NCBI GenBank assembly: GCA_039028975.1
Contig: JBCCHB010000048.1
Location: 1 to 64,000 of the forward strand
Origin: JAHBNG01 sp039028975
Lineage (GTDB): Bacteria; Chloroflexota; Anaerolineae; Caldilineales; Caldilineaceae
Length of the DNA stretch: 64,000 nucleotides
Reading direction: 5' to 3'
How positions within the stretch are numbered: the stretch's first letter is position 1; every line of letters starts with the position of its first letter. The position numbers and the translations under genes are program-made. The notes under the pieces were generated by a model, which did not search any database, was not told the DNA's origin, and saw only the letters and a list, made by a program, of their open reading frames with translations. This document shows, in pieces, positions 1 through 8,540 of this stretch.

Positions 1-64
1 AGCCCGTCCTTTTAGGGCGGGAGGCATCTGGTGTGCCTGAGTCACCGCCCTAAAAGGACGGGCT
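1..64. repeat. Perfect 20-bp inverted repeat with 24-nt spacer
   Basis: Positions 1-20 (AGCCCGTCCTTTTAGGGCGG) and 45-64 are exact reverse complements. The spacer contains a smaller stem (22-26 AGGCA with 34-38 TGCCT). The GTCCTTTTAGGGCGGG look resembles hairpins at the ends of IS200/IS605-type elements and their guide RNAs, but no tnpA or tnpB is present beside it. It may be an element end cut by the window edge, a stand-alone palindromic repeat, or a bidirectional terminator. The pairing is seen directly; the transposon link is inference. Confidence 0.6.
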
Positions 65-528
65 ACAACATCGCCATGTTCCAGGTTCACCCCACAAAAG
101 CTCAAACAACCGATTTTGTTATTTCAGAACAACTCTAATAAGGTTCTACGGTTGACTGGGCAATTCTACCAATAATTGGGTGAATGACCAACTAAGTATA
201 GTTCGCCAGAAATTCCAGTCCGCCAGAAAAGTCCAGGCCCAGTTTTTTTTGTCATTTGAGAGTAAGGCCGCCCATATGTTAGGTGATCTAGGTGGGACCA
301 TCGCCAAAATCCTCTTCTATATTTCGCTCTGTCAGATGACAACCGCAAAGCAGCATCGCCTATATTTTAGGCGAAGAGTGTCGCACCAACTTCTATGAAC
401 TTCAAGATCTAGTCAACCAGTTGGGTTCTGACGTCTATGAGACCTTTAACGGGAACCACGAGAGGGTATGTAGATTCACCTTTCGGCGCTTACTGATTTG
501 CTCAATGGCATTGGACTCCCTCATAATC
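65..528. other. Gene-poor region with a possible coding remnant
   Basis: I see no convincing intact gene in this stretch. The reading frame of the following nuclease gene is open back to 340 and the translation around 355-470 (for example NFYELQDLVNQLG) looks protein-like, but it has no good start or ribosome-binding site and does not match the N-terminus of Rpn proteins. It may be the tail of a decayed upstream gene. Confidence 0.35.
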
Positions 529-1578
529 ATGAATATGGAAGCCAACGTCAACAATCCTCACGATCATTTTTTCCGCTATATCTTCACCAATCCGAAAGAA
601 GCTCGGGCCTTTTTGGCGCATTTTCTACCACCCAAGATGATCCAGCTCTTGGATCTGAACCAGTTGGTACTTGAATCAGGTAGCTACATAGACGAAAAAT
701 TACGAGAACACCTAACCGACATCCTTTATACGGTGCCAACTCGCTCTGGAAAGAGAACCAACATCTACTGCCTTTTTGAACATAAGAGCACGCCGGAATC
801 AGCTATTCATCTGCAAATCCTGCGCTACAGTTATGAACGATGGCAGGCAGATACCAAAGCGAAGCAAGAATGGCAGCCCATTGTGGCTATCGTCTTCTAT
901 CACGGAAAGGCTACGTGGAAGACACCTCTTAAATTTCAGGACTGTTTCAAGAACGTGGATCCGCTCTTTCTGCGCTATATTCCCAACTTTGAGTACGTTC
1001 TGGTCGATACGAGCCAGTATGGTGACGAAATGCTGCGTGAGGTCAAATCTAACTCTTTACAAGCAAGTCTCTTTCTACTAAAATATATCTACGATGAGCA
1101 CCTCAGCACTCATCTGGACGATGTGATTCAGCCATTGACTCAAGTGTCTCAAGCAGAAGTTCTTGACCTGTTATGGGCTATGTTGACTTACCTGACGTCT
1201 GCCGCAGACAATGTGAGCGAGGCAGAGTTACGAATGACGCTGACAGAGGCGTTCCGAGAAACGGAGGAGATTATGATGACAATTGCAGAGAAATGGCGCC
1301 TTGAGGGTGAGGAACTCGGGATCAAGAAAGGTGAGGAACTCGGGATCAAAAAGGGAACACAGAATACCATTGTTCAGATTCTTGAATCGCGCTTCGGTTC
1401 TGTTTTTGTGGACCTTCAACAGCAGCTTGAGCAATGTAGTCTGGAGCAGCTTGATGAGCTTGTGAATTTAGCACTAGAGGCAGAAACGCTAGATGAATTT
1501 GCAGGTAAGCTAGATGAATGGCGGGAATCTGATGCGGAATCTGCAAATGAACTAGATAAAAAGTCCGATAGTGAATAG
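529..1578 (+). CDS. Rpn family recombination-promoting nuclease/putative transposase with DUF4351 tail
   Basis: A protein of about 349 residues. The N-terminal half carries the PD-(D/E)XK-like Rpn/transposase_31 pattern: an HDHFFRYIFTNPKEARAFL opening, LREHLTDILYTV with the likely catalytic Asp, and the CLFEHKS strand. The last 80 residues match the DUF4351 style (ILESRFG...LEQCSLEQLDELVNLAL). Known Rpn proteins are DNA endonucleases that raise recombination and belong to fast-evolving, phage-defence-like families; the function here is inferred. I start at ATG 529 (or ATG 535) because the family begins a few residues before the HDHFFR motif; the frame is open further upstream. Between the two domains, residues about 260-275 come from a duplicated 24-bp unit (GEELGIKK twice), a segment that could vary in copy number. 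It is monocistronic; the next gene is an MFS transporter 124 bp downstream. Confidence 0.82.
   Translation: MNMEANVNNPHDHFFRYIFTNPKEARAFLAHFLPPKMIQLLDLNQLVLESGSYIDEKLREHLTDILYTVPTRSGKRTNIYCLFEHKSTPESAIHLQILRYSYERWQADTKAKQEWQPIVAIVFYHGKATWKTPLKFQDCFKNVDPLFLRYIPNFEYVLVDTSQYGDEMLREVKSNSLQASLFLLKYIYDEHLSTHLDDVIQPLTQVSQAEVLDLLWAMLTYLTSAADNVSEAELRMTLTEAFRETEEIMMTIAEKWRLEGEELGIKKGEELGIKKGTQNTIVQILESRFGSVFVDLQQQLEQCSLEQLDELVNLALEAETLDEFAGKLDEWRESDAESANELDKKSDSE
1306..1353 (+). repeat. Two tandem 24-bp units inside the Rpn gene
   Basis: Units 1306-1329 and 1330-1353 are nearly identical and begin GGTGAGGAACTCGGGATCAA. Each encodes GEELGIKK. The unit length is a multiple of three, so slippage would keep the frame while changing the linker between nuclease and DUF4351 domains. 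Confidence 0.85.
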
Positions 1579-1702
1579 CTGACTCATACACATTACCTAC
1601 CTTATTTCTATCCATGTTCCTCCACATCCGTCTTGATTTCCAAACATGTTGTTCACCCCACAATTTCCCAGAGAGCCCGAATAGTTAAGGGACACCAAAT
1701 CA

Positions 1703-3091
1703 ATGGCTGCACCTCTCTCAGAACGCTCTATGCCCAACTCTAACTGGGCCACTAAGACTCCTTTCTACTATGGCTGGGTGGTAGTGGCCATGGGGGCGCT
1801 CACCATGTTCTTCACTACCCCTGGCCAGTCCGATGCATTTGGTATGTTTATGGACTCATTTGTGGAGGATCTGGGGTGGAACAGGGGCTTTGTTTCTTCT
1901 ATCTACTCAGGGGCTACTCTTCTATCAGGCTTTATGATGTTCTTTGTGGGCCGACTGGTAGATCGTATTGGGGCTAAGTGGGTGGCCATTTTGGCTGCTG
2001 CCCTCCTGGGAATTGCGTGCATGGTTCTCAGCTTTGTAGTCTCTCCTATCATGCTCTTTGGCGGATTTTTCTTGGCCCGCTTTTCCGGAAAAGGCTCGAT
2101 GGATTTGGCAGCCAGTACGTTGGCCCCCCAATGGTTCATTAAGCGCCGGGCCTTTTCTATTATGTTGGTGGGTCTTGGCGGAACCTTGGGCGGGGCTGCC
2201 TTTCCTCTCTTCATCAACTTTCTTATCAACACGTACGGATGGCGACAGGCATACCAGATTCTTGCCGGCAGCCTTTGGGTTATCTATATCCCTATTACCC
2301 TACTCTTTCTTATCGGCCGACCAGAGGATGTAGGGCTCGTCCCCGATGCATATTTGGTTTCAAAGGAAGAGCAGCCTTCGAGCAAGGCACCTTCAAATGA
2401 ACAGTCTTCAAATGATTGGTCTTCTGATGAAGGTGCTTCTAGTGAATTGTCTTCCGACGAGACGGCTCTCAATGATGCGGCTGAAACGCACACGGTAGAT
2501 GAGATCTCCTTTACCCAAGAACAAGCGATTCGGACCAGTGCGTTTTGGATTGTCGCCTTTGCTCTCTTTCAAGCTTCCTTGGTAGGGACCGGCATTGTCC
2601 TCCACTTTGTCTCAATATTCAAAGAGCTTGGCTTTACCATGACCTTTGCCGCCCAGATCATGAGCATCAAACCGCTGATTGCCTTTGTTACAGTGGTGGT
2701 TGCAGGGCTGAGCTTGGATCGGATCAAACAACAGAATATGGTAGTGACGGTGGCCTGTATGGCCCAAGTGGTTAGCTACATCATGCTAATTTATCTCAGC
2801 AGCGTATCTATGGCCTTCATCTATGCGCTAGTAAGCGGAGTCTCCAGCGCACTGTTAATGCTGAGTTTAAATGTGCTCAAGCCCAACCTCTTTGGACGGC
2901 GCTATTTGGGTGGCATCCTGGGGGTATTGGTGGCCATCAATGTAGTCGGATCGGCTATTGGTCCCATCGTCTTTGGCACAGCATTTGATTGGCTGGGCGG
3001 CTATACGGAGGTTATTCTGGCATGCGCGCTAATGCCATTGATTGCAGGAATTTTGAGTCTGGCTTTGCGGAAGCCCCAACTACAGGTGTAA
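1703..3091 (+). CDS. MFS transporter (monocarboxylate/oxalate-formate antiporter type)
   Basis: A 462-residue inner-membrane protein with about 12 hydrophobic helices. It begins with FYYGWVVVAMGALTMFF, typical of the oxalate:formate/monocarboxylate branch of the major facilitator superfamily, and has a cytoplasmic GRLVDRIGAKW loop after helix 2 (the MFS motif A position). The central loop between the two six-helix halves (about residues 221-267) is unusually long, acidic and Ser-rich, made of imperfect SS(N/D)E-like repeats. The start ATG at 1703 follows an AAGGGA ribosome-binding site. The substrate cannot be told from sequence; a small carboxylate is the family default. It stands alone, followed by a 300-bp spacer carrying two repeats. 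Confidence 0.85.
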   Translation: MAAPLSERSMPNSNWATKTPFYYGWVVVAMGALTMFFTTPGQSDAFGMFMDSFVEDLGWNRGFVSSIYSGATLLSGFMMFFVGRLVDRIGAKWVAILAAALLGIACMVLSFVVSPIMLFGGFFLARFSGKGSMDLAASTLAPQWFIKRRAFSIMLVGLGGTLGGAAFPLFINFLINTYGWRQAYQILAGSLWVIYIPITLLFLIGRPEDVGLVPDAYLVSKEEQPSSKAPSNEQSSNDWSSDEGASSELSSDETALNDAAETHTVDEISFTQEQAIRTSAFWIVAFALFQASLVGTGIVLHFVSIFKELGFTMTFAAQIMSIKPLIAFVTVVVAGLSLDRIKQQNMVVTVACMAQVVSYIMLIYLSSVSMAFIYALVSGVSSALLMLSLNVLKPNLFGRRYLGGILGVLVAINVVGSAIGPIVFGTAFDWLGGYTEVILACALMPLIAGILSLALRKPQLQV

Positions 3092-3144
3092 GAATCATCA
3101 AAAATCAGAGAGTTTGACGTGTAAGCGATTTCAGTATATGCTAA

Positions 3145-3197
3145 TTATTCAGTAGTCCGCAGTCGCTTAGTCGTCTGGTCCAGATTCAGCCAGGGCC
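3145..3197 (+). repeat. Dispersed repeat family 4, copy 1
   Basis: About 50 bp starting ATTCAGTAGTCCGCAGTCG is matched, with a few substitutions, by the reverse complement of 15115-15170. Both copies are intergenic and upstream of a gene. It contains tandem half-sites of the type GACTNCGGAC in the other copy. Its nature is unknown. Confidence 0.6.
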
Positions 3198-3220
3198 ATG
3201 TTGGGTGTTGTGCGAACTAC

Positions 3221-3306
3221 TATACTGCGGTCCGTTTTGAGAACAGGTGTTTTACAAAGCTCTACCAGATTGACCAAACACCCGTTTGCAAACGGAGCTG
3301 AATATA
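3221..3306 (+). repeat. HR1 nested-hairpin repeat, copy A
   Basis: This is one of seven copies (A-G) of an ~86-bp element with ends TATACTGCGGTCCG and GGAGCTGAATATA, outer arms around TTTTGAGAAC/GTTTGCAAAC, inner arms AGGTGTTT/AAACACCC, and an apical box AGCTCTACCAGA. The other copies are at 12864, 24725, 37186, 44073, 46184 and 57471. Confidence 0.85.
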
Positions 3307-3394
3307 ATTATTAGCTACCCCGATATATAATATATTCTGAGTACTATTTCAGATAATTCCTGAACATTCGATACACAGCCTATAAGGAGTCTGC

Positions 3395-4363
3395 GTGGCA
3401 GCAACCTCTGATTCCGCAACAGTTATCCAGTCTGGAACTGTTGCGGAGGCTACAACCAACCGTAGATGGTACAATGGCCCAACTTTTCGGCGTAATGCTG
3501 AAGGATGGCTCTTTGCATCACCGTGGGTTCTTGGTTTTATCCTGTGGACGGCGGGACCAATGCTGGCCTCGCTGGTTATCGCCTTTACCGATTGGGATCT
3601 GGTGGGTGAACTGGAGTGGGTAGGAATGGAAAACCTATCCATCATGTTCAACGATAAATTGATCTGGCAATCACTCAAGGTCACATCAATTTATGCCTTT
3701 ACCAGCGTACCTCTCCATCTGATCTTTGGTATGGGGTTGGCGCTGTTGCTTAATGCAGACATTAAGGGACTACGCTGGTATCGCACGGCCTTCTATCTGC
3801 CTTCGGTTTTGTCGGGTGTGGCAGTGGCGCTGCTCTGGCGTTGGCTTTTTTCGGGCGAATTTGGGCTGCTCAATGCGTTGCTAGATGTGGTGGGGATCGA
3901 TGGACCAAGTTGGCTGGGCGATCCTGATTGGGCGCTGCGTTCGTTAGTGGTCATGAGTTTATGGGGGGTAGGTGCAGGAGCCATTATCTACTTAGCTGGT
4001 TTGCAGGGTATACCCACCGATCTATATGAGGCAGCAGAAGTAGATGGTGCTCGCTTTTGGTCGCGCTTCTGGAATATCACTATTCCTATGATGACGCCAG
4101 TGCTCTTCTTTCAGTTGGTCACGGGGCTGATTGCGGCGCTACAGGTCTTTACTCAAGCCTTTATTATGACTAACGGCGGTCCCAATAATTCGACTCTCTT
4201 TTTGCTGCTCTATCTTTATCAAAATGCGTTCCAATATTGGAAGATGGGGTATGCGAGTGCGATTGCCTGGGTTCTCTTTACTTATATTCTGATCCTAACG
4301 CTGATTCTTCATTTTACGTCTAAGCGCTGGGTATATTATGAAGGTGACGACTGGACAGGATAG
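3395..4363 (+). CDS. Carbohydrate ABC transporter permease 1 (MalF/UgpA type)
   Basis: A 322-residue inner-membrane permease, first gene of importer 1. Six hydrophobic segments are visible, starting with WLFASPWVLGFILWTAGPM, and the cytoplasmic EAA loop that docks the ATPase is at about residues 211-230 (YEAAEVDGARFWSRFW). The start is GTG at 3395, set by AAGGAG six bases upstream. It is followed after six bases by the second permease and then by the binding protein, so the three genes form one operon. No ATPase gene is present; importers of this family often share a MsmK/UgpC-type ATPase encoded elsewhere. The substrate is likely an oligosaccharide or glycerol-phosphate-like compound; the downstream sulfatase suggests a sulfated one (inference). 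Confidence 0.9.
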   Translation: MAATSDSATVIQSGTVAEATTNRRWYNGPTFRRNAEGWLFASPWVLGFILWTAGPMLASLVIAFTDWDLVGELEWVGMENLSIMFNDKLIWQSLKVTSIYAFTSVPLHLIFGMGLALLLNADIKGLRWYRTAFYLPSVLSGVAVALLWRWLFSGEFGLLNALLDVVGIDGPSWLGDPDWALRSLVVMSLWGVGAGAIIYLAGLQGIPTDLYEAAEVDGARFWSRFWNITIPMMTPVLFFQLVTGLIAALQVFTQAFIMTNGGPNNSTLFLLLYLYQNAFQYWKMGYASAIAWVLFTYILILTLILHFTSKRWVYYEGDDWTG

Positions 4364-4369
4364 GAGTTT

Positions 4370-5254
4370 ATGTCAACAAGTAGCTTATCGCCCACTCAGC
4401 CACAGGCCGCAAACACCCTTACAAACAAACAGCGTAGCTTTCTTAGCAAAACGTTTGTCCATTTGGCGCTTTTGGCTGGGGTTATACTCATGTTTATCCC
4501 CTTGCTTTGGACTATTTCCACCTCGTTTAAATCACCTGGAGAGGTCTTTCTCTTCCCTCCGCGTTGGATCCCAAGCGTATGGCATCCGGAAAACTATATC
4601 GAGGCCACCACGAAGATTCCCTTCTTTCGCTACTTCTGGAACACGGCCTTTATTACTGGCATGGCCATCATTGGCAAGGTGATATCGATTACGCTAGTGG
4701 CCTTTGCATTTGCTCGGTTGCGCTGGTGGGGACGCGATGTGATGTTCCTGCTTATGTTGGCAACCATGATGCTACCACCTCATATCACGCTGATTCCTCA
4801 GTTTATTCTCTTCCGTAACTTGGGATGGATCAATACATACCTACCACTCATTGTCCCTGACTTCTTCGGTGGGCCATGGCTTACGTTTCTTGTGCGTCAG
4901 TACTTTCTAACCTTACCACGAGAGTTGGACGACGCGGCCCGTATTGATGGCTGCTCCAGCTTTGGCGTCTATTCACGCATTATCCTGCCGCTGGCCAAAC
5001 CAGCTGTCATCATTATTGTTATCTTCGTTTTCAACGGCGTTTGGAACGAATTCCTCTTGCCGCTGATCTATATTCACTCGCCAGAGAAATATACGCTGGC
5101 ACTAGGTTTGCGCTTCTTCCAGGGCGAAGCCAGCAACGATTGGCACCTACTCATGGCGGCATCCTTGCTCACCATGCTCCCGGTGATTACACTGTTCTTT
5201 GCTGCCCAGCGTTACTTTATGCAGGGCATCGTCTTTACAGGGGTCAAAAGCTGA
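4370..5254 (+). CDS. Carbohydrate ABC transporter permease 2 (MalG/UgpE type)
   Basis: A 294-residue permease and partner of the preceding gene. It has the conserved opening for this class (VILMFIPLLWTISTSFK) and the EAA loop LDDAARIDGCSSFGVYSRI at about residues 186-206. Its ATG lies six bases after the stop of permease 1 and is preceded by AGGAG, so translation is probably coupled. It is followed by a 160-bp spacer with a long imperfect inverted repeat before the binding-protein gene, which may separate expression levels of permeases and binding protein. Confidence 0.9.
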   Translation: MSTSSLSPTQPQAANTLTNKQRSFLSKTFVHLALLAGVILMFIPLLWTISTSFKSPGEVFLFPPRWIPSVWHPENYIEATTKIPFFRYFWNTAFITGMAIIGKVISITLVAFAFARLRWWGRDVMFLLMLATMMLPPHITLIPQFILFRNLGWINTYLPLIVPDFFGGPWLTFLVRQYFLTLPRELDDAARIDGCSSFGVYSRIILPLAKPAVIIIVIFVFNGVWNEFLLPLIYIHSPEKYTLALGLRFFQGEASNDWHLLMAASLLTMLPVITLFFAAQRYFMQGIVFTGVKS

Positions 5255-5257
5255 AAA

Positions 5258-5402
5258 ATTGACGCTTGTGGATTGACGGTTGATGATTACGCAGGACTCG
5301 TTGTCCTCAGTTTTGTTTGGAATCACTTTCGTTAGCGAGACACTTTCTAAAAGCTCCTGAATCATATGGTTATCGTCAATCTACAATCACAAATCTACAA
5401 TT
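5258..5402 (+). repeat. Long imperfect inverted repeat between permease 2 and binding protein 1
   Basis: The left arm (about 5258-5292, containing CTTGTGGATTGACGGTTGAT) pairs imperfectly with the right arm (about 5365-5402, ATCGTCAATCTACAATCACA). The arms are built from stuttering short words. The hairpin ends just before the AAGGAGG ribosome-binding site at 5405. A similar architecture with different sequence follows the gene at 6793-6936 and lies in importer 2 at 26210-26288. Confidence 0.5.
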
Positions 5403-5415
5403 CTAAGGAGGAACT

Positions 5416-6783
5416 ATGAAACCGAATCGACATTTGAACCGTCGTGATTTCCTGCGCACCAGTGCGTTGGCCAGTGTTGGCATGATGGGATTGGCTGCGT
5501 GTGCTGTCCCAGGTGCTGCACCAACAGGTAGTGGGGATGGTGATGCCTCGCCAAGTGAAGAGAATGTTACCTTGCAGTTTGTGGTAGATATCATCAACGA
5601 GGGTCACGTCAGCGTGCGCGATAAATGGTCTCAGGAGTTCATGGAGTTGCATCCCAACGTGACGGTTGAGCACCAACCCACTCCATGGGGGGATTACCAT
5701 ACCAAGATCCAGACCATGCTGGCTGCTGGTACGCCCGCTGATATCTACCGCTACGTGCAGGAAGTAACACCCATTGTTGCCGTACATGAGAAGAAAATCC
5801 ACATTGCGCTGGATGACTTCATCGAGCGGGACAACTACGATCTCACGGCCTTCAAACCCGAGTCGATTGTGCTTTACCAGTGGGAAGGCAATACCTACGG
5901 CCTTCCGCGCGACTACGGCAACCAAAACTTCTACTACAACAAGACCATGTATGAAGAAGCCGGTATCACGCCACCACCTGCCGATTGGGAAGATACTGAC
6001 TATACCTTTGACGTCTTCCTAGAAGATATGCTGGCCTTGACGAAACGGAGTGGTGACAAGACCGAGCAGTGGGGCTGTACAGTCACCCGGGGCGTACGCC
6101 CCATGGCATCTTACCTCTATTGTAACGGTGGTGGATTGATCCACAAAGACGAAAGCGGCATTGCTCGAGAGACTGCTCTGACCGACGAAAACTCGGTCCA
6201 GATGCTTCAGTTCCTGCAGGATCTGATGTACGTCCATAATGTTGCGCCCTCACCGGATGTTGAATCGGAGACGGGTGGCCGTGAGCTTTTCAACAGTGGT
6301 AAGGTCGCGACCATGCTGACCAATCCTTCTGCGGTCAACACCTTCCGCGCAATTGAGACATTCGAGTGGGATGTGGGTACGCTGCCTATTGGCGACACGG
6401 ATCGCCGTGGTACAGGCGGTGGTGGAACCGGTTGGGCATCGTTTACGGGTGGTGCTTCACCAGAGTGGTCATGGCAGTTCATCGCCCATATTACCAGCGA
6501 GCAGGCCGAGCTGGATGAGGTTTCTGTTGGCGCAACCACACCATCCCGCATTGCTGTCATTGAGTCGGATGCTTTCCTAGCCCCCGATCTGCCGCCTGAG
6601 AACGCCCAAATCTTTGGTCAGGCCCAAGGCTATGTTGTGCGCGACCCAGTTCACGTAGACTGGCGCGAGATCCTCCAGCGGGTATATAACCCCAACTTGG
6701 ATCTTCTCTGGGGCGGCATAGAGGACGCGGAGACGGTAGTCAATTTGATTGCTGAAGAAGCAAATCCCATGTTTGCAAAGTAA
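5416..6783 (+). CDS. Extracellular solute-binding lipoprotein of ABC importer 1 (Tat-type)
   Basis: A 455-residue substrate-binding protein of the family 1 (sugar) class. The N-terminus has a twin-arginine signal (NRRDFLRTSALASVG, Arg9-Arg10) running into a lipobox LAAC with Cys29 as the likely lipidated residue, so the folded protein would be exported by Tat and anchored outside the membrane. The body has the usual features: a VTLQFVVDIINEGH opening strand, LAAGTPADIYRY, and a ligand-cleft segment around YGLPRDYGNQNFYYN. The start ATG is set by a strong AAGGAGGAAC. It serves the two permeases just upstream. The ligand is not identifiable from sequence. Confidence 0.9.
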   Translation: MKPNRHLNRRDFLRTSALASVGMMGLAACAVPGAAPTGSGDGDASPSEENVTLQFVVDIINEGHVSVRDKWSQEFMELHPNVTVEHQPTPWGDYHTKIQTMLAAGTPADIYRYVQEVTPIVAVHEKKIHIALDDFIERDNYDLTAFKPESIVLYQWEGNTYGLPRDYGNQNFYYNKTMYEEAGITPPPADWEDTDYTFDVFLEDMLALTKRSGDKTEQWGCTVTRGVRPMASYLYCNGGGLIHKDESGIARETALTDENSVQMLQFLQDLMYVHNVAPSPDVESETGGRELFNSGKVATMLTNPSAVNTFRAIETFEWDVGTLPIGDTDRRGTGGGGTGWASFTGGASPEWSWQFIAHITSEQAELDEVSVGATTPSRIAVIESDAFLAPDLPPENAQIFGQAQGYVVRDPVHVDWREILQRVYNPNLDLLWGGIEDAETVVNLIAEEANPMFAK

Positions 6784-6792
6784 ACGCGTTTT

Positions 6793-6936
6793 AATAATTA
6801 ATTTGTGAATTGTTGAATTTGTAAGTTTTAATGAAGAGCGCTCGGACGTACCAGATGGCTTCACACGAGCAGATCACTTCACTGGCCGAGTTCATTAACT
6901 ATTCAACAATTCACAAATTCAACAATTAATTATTTT
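6793..6936 (+). repeat. Long imperfect inverted repeat between binding protein 1 and sulfatase
   Basis: The left arm (about 6793-6840, AATTTGTGAATTGTTGAATT) pairs with the right arm (about 6892-6936, TTCAACAATTCACAAATTCA). The arms are AT-rich and made of repeated six-to-seven-base words. It could act as an mRNA-stabilising stem after the highly expressed binding-protein gene, as REP elements do in malEFG. That role is inference. Confidence 0.5.
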
Positions 6937-6953
6937 TGTAGCTCCCTTATAAC

Positions 6954-8318
6954 ATGCACCCGGAACAATCCAATCGTCCCAATATCATCTGGATCTTTGG
7001 CGATCAGATGCGTGCCCAGGCCACTGGCTATATGGGTGATCCCAATGTACATACGCCAAATATTGATCGTTTGGCCCAGGAAGGACTCGCTCTTACAGCA
7101 GCAGTCGGTGGATGTCCGCTATGCTGTCCCTACCGCGGCTCATTACTCAGCGGTCGTTATCCCCACAATGCCGTACCGGGCCACGAATATCAGCTTGATC
7201 CGACGCTGCCCACCATTGCTGCGCCATTTCAAGATGCTGGTTATCACACGGCTTATTTTGGCAAATGGCACGTTGATGGATTCAAAGAGAGGACTGGGCG
7301 CGCGGCCATGCACGTCGTCCCGCCGGAGCGCCGGGGTGGGTTTGACCAATGGCTGGGCTATGAGAACAACAATAGCCAGTGGGATTGCTGGGTTCATGGT
7401 GGCCAGGGCGATGATGCCGTTCATTATCGTTTGCCCACTTTCGAGACTGATGCATTGACTGATCTGTTCATCAATTATCTGAAAGAGAGAGAGGGTTTGG
7501 ATGGAGCAGAAGGGGCAGCCCAGCCTTTTTTTGGTGTTCTCTCGGTGCAGCCTCCTCACGATCCTTATGCGGCACCAGAACAGTGGATGAACCGCCACAC
7601 ACCTGGTGCTTTGCAGTTGCGCGCTAACGTCCCCGCGATTCCACGTATAGAGCAAGATGCCCGCCGGGAGTTGGCTGGTTACTACGCCATGATCGAAAAT
7701 TTGGATTGGAATCTAGGCCGTATTCGCGCTGCCTTGTCCGAATTGGGCTTAGCCCACAACACCCATATCCTCTTCTTCTCGGATCACGGGGATATGCACG
7801 GCTCCCACGGTCAGTTTCGTAAGACCAGCCCTTGGGAGGAGTCAATCCGGGTTCCATTTATTATCGGTGGACACGTGCCTCGTTACGCCAACCGATCGGG
7901 CTACTTACCGGTTCCCATCAATCATGTGGATATCGGTCCTACCAGCTTAGGACTCTGTGGTATTGATGTCCCTGGATGGATGGAAGGCACCGACTATTCG
8001 GCCTACCGTCTGAACAACAGCCAACAGCAGACGGTTCCTGATGAGCCAGATTCAGCCTTTCTACAGCTTGTGATTCCAACCGGACATGGCCACAGCACCG
8101 ACCGGGCTTGGCGCGGCGTCGTCACCAGCGATGGCTGGAAGTATGTGGCACTAGAGGGGCAACCGTGGATGCTCTTCAACCTAAACGAGGATCCCTATGA
8201 GCTAGCCAATCATGCGCTGAACCGGCGCTATGCCACAGAAAGAGCAGTGCTTCAAGATCGGCTGGCCGCTTGGATCAACGATACAGGTGATTCGTTTTCG
8301 CTTCCCAACATTCATTAA
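6954..8318 (+). CDS. Sulfatase (Cys-type, formylglycine-dependent)
   Basis: A 454-residue arylsulfatase-superfamily enzyme that hydrolyses sulfate esters. It begins NIIWIFGDQ with the metal-binding Asp17 (the usual D-D pair is here GDQ) and has the signature C-x-P-x-R at residues 57-61 (Cys57 would be converted to formylglycine), followed by GSLLSGRYPH. Further metal-site elements are FSDHGDMHGSHGQ and KTSPWEESIRVPFII. There is no signal peptide, so it is predicted to be cytoplasmic and to act on substrate already imported. It follows binding protein 1 by 170 bp on the same strand and is likely part of the same catabolic unit. No formylglycine-generating enzyme is seen in the window, so one must be encoded elsewhere. 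Confidence 0.9.
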   Translation: MHPEQSNRPNIIWIFGDQMRAQATGYMGDPNVHTPNIDRLAQEGLALTAAVGGCPLCCPYRGSLLSGRYPHNAVPGHEYQLDPTLPTIAAPFQDAGYHTAYFGKWHVDGFKERTGRAAMHVVPPERRGGFDQWLGYENNNSQWDCWVHGGQGDDAVHYRLPTFETDALTDLFINYLKEREGLDGAEGAAQPFFGVLSVQPPHDPYAAPEQWMNRHTPGALQLRANVPAIPRIEQDARRELAGYYAMIENLDWNLGRIRAALSELGLAHNTHILFFSDHGDMHGSHGQFRKTSPWEESIRVPFIIGGHVPRYANRSGYLPVPINHVDIGPTSLGLCGIDVPGWMEGTDYSAYRLNNSQQQTVPDEPDSAFLQLVIPTGHGHSTDRAWRGVVTSDGWKYVALEGQPWMLFNLNEDPYELANHALNRRYATERAVLQDRLAAWINDTGDSFSLPNIH

Positions 8319-8375
8319 CAGTTATTTATAGACAACATCACGATATTTATTGTCCGTAGGAACTCTGAGGATCCC

Positions 8376-8443
8376 TAACCTATTGGATAGGTTACTTTGT
8401 ACCCTTGACCAGAAGCCAGTCGCTTTCAATGTGACTGGCTTCT
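8376..8443. terminator. Two hairpins between convergent genes
   Basis: A first hairpin at 8376-8394 has an 8-bp stem TAACCTAT/ATAGGTTA with a 3-nt loop. A second pairs 8411-8421 (AGAAGCCAGTC) with 8433-8443 (GACTGGCTTCT), 11 bp perfect with an 11-nt loop. They lie between the ends of the sulfatase (+) and the VOC gene (-). Neither has a clear T-run, so terminator function is probable but not certain. Confidence 0.5.
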
Positions 8444-8540
8444 CTGAAAAAGCGTTTCAAGTTCGCAACTTCTAACCCTGACCCTTAGAAAATTTTCCCG
8501 ATGCCTCTATTTGATTGGCTCCCAGATCCGGATGCGCTCG

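Larger units (their letters stand above)
3092..3394. other. Intergenic spacer upstream of ABC importer 1
   Basis: This 303-bp gap holds an HR-family-4 repeat copy (3145-3197) and an HR1 hairpin repeat (3221-3306). The last 88 bp are AT-rich and should contain the promoter of the ABC operon, but I cannot fix -35/-10 boxes confidently. The ribosome-binding site AAGGAG lies at 3384-3389, six bases before the GTG start. Confidence 0.6.

Noticed and set aside
1283..1465. Frames on both strands around the 24-bp tandem unit of the Rpn gene
   Set aside because: They are shadows created by the repeat inside the Rpn coding region.
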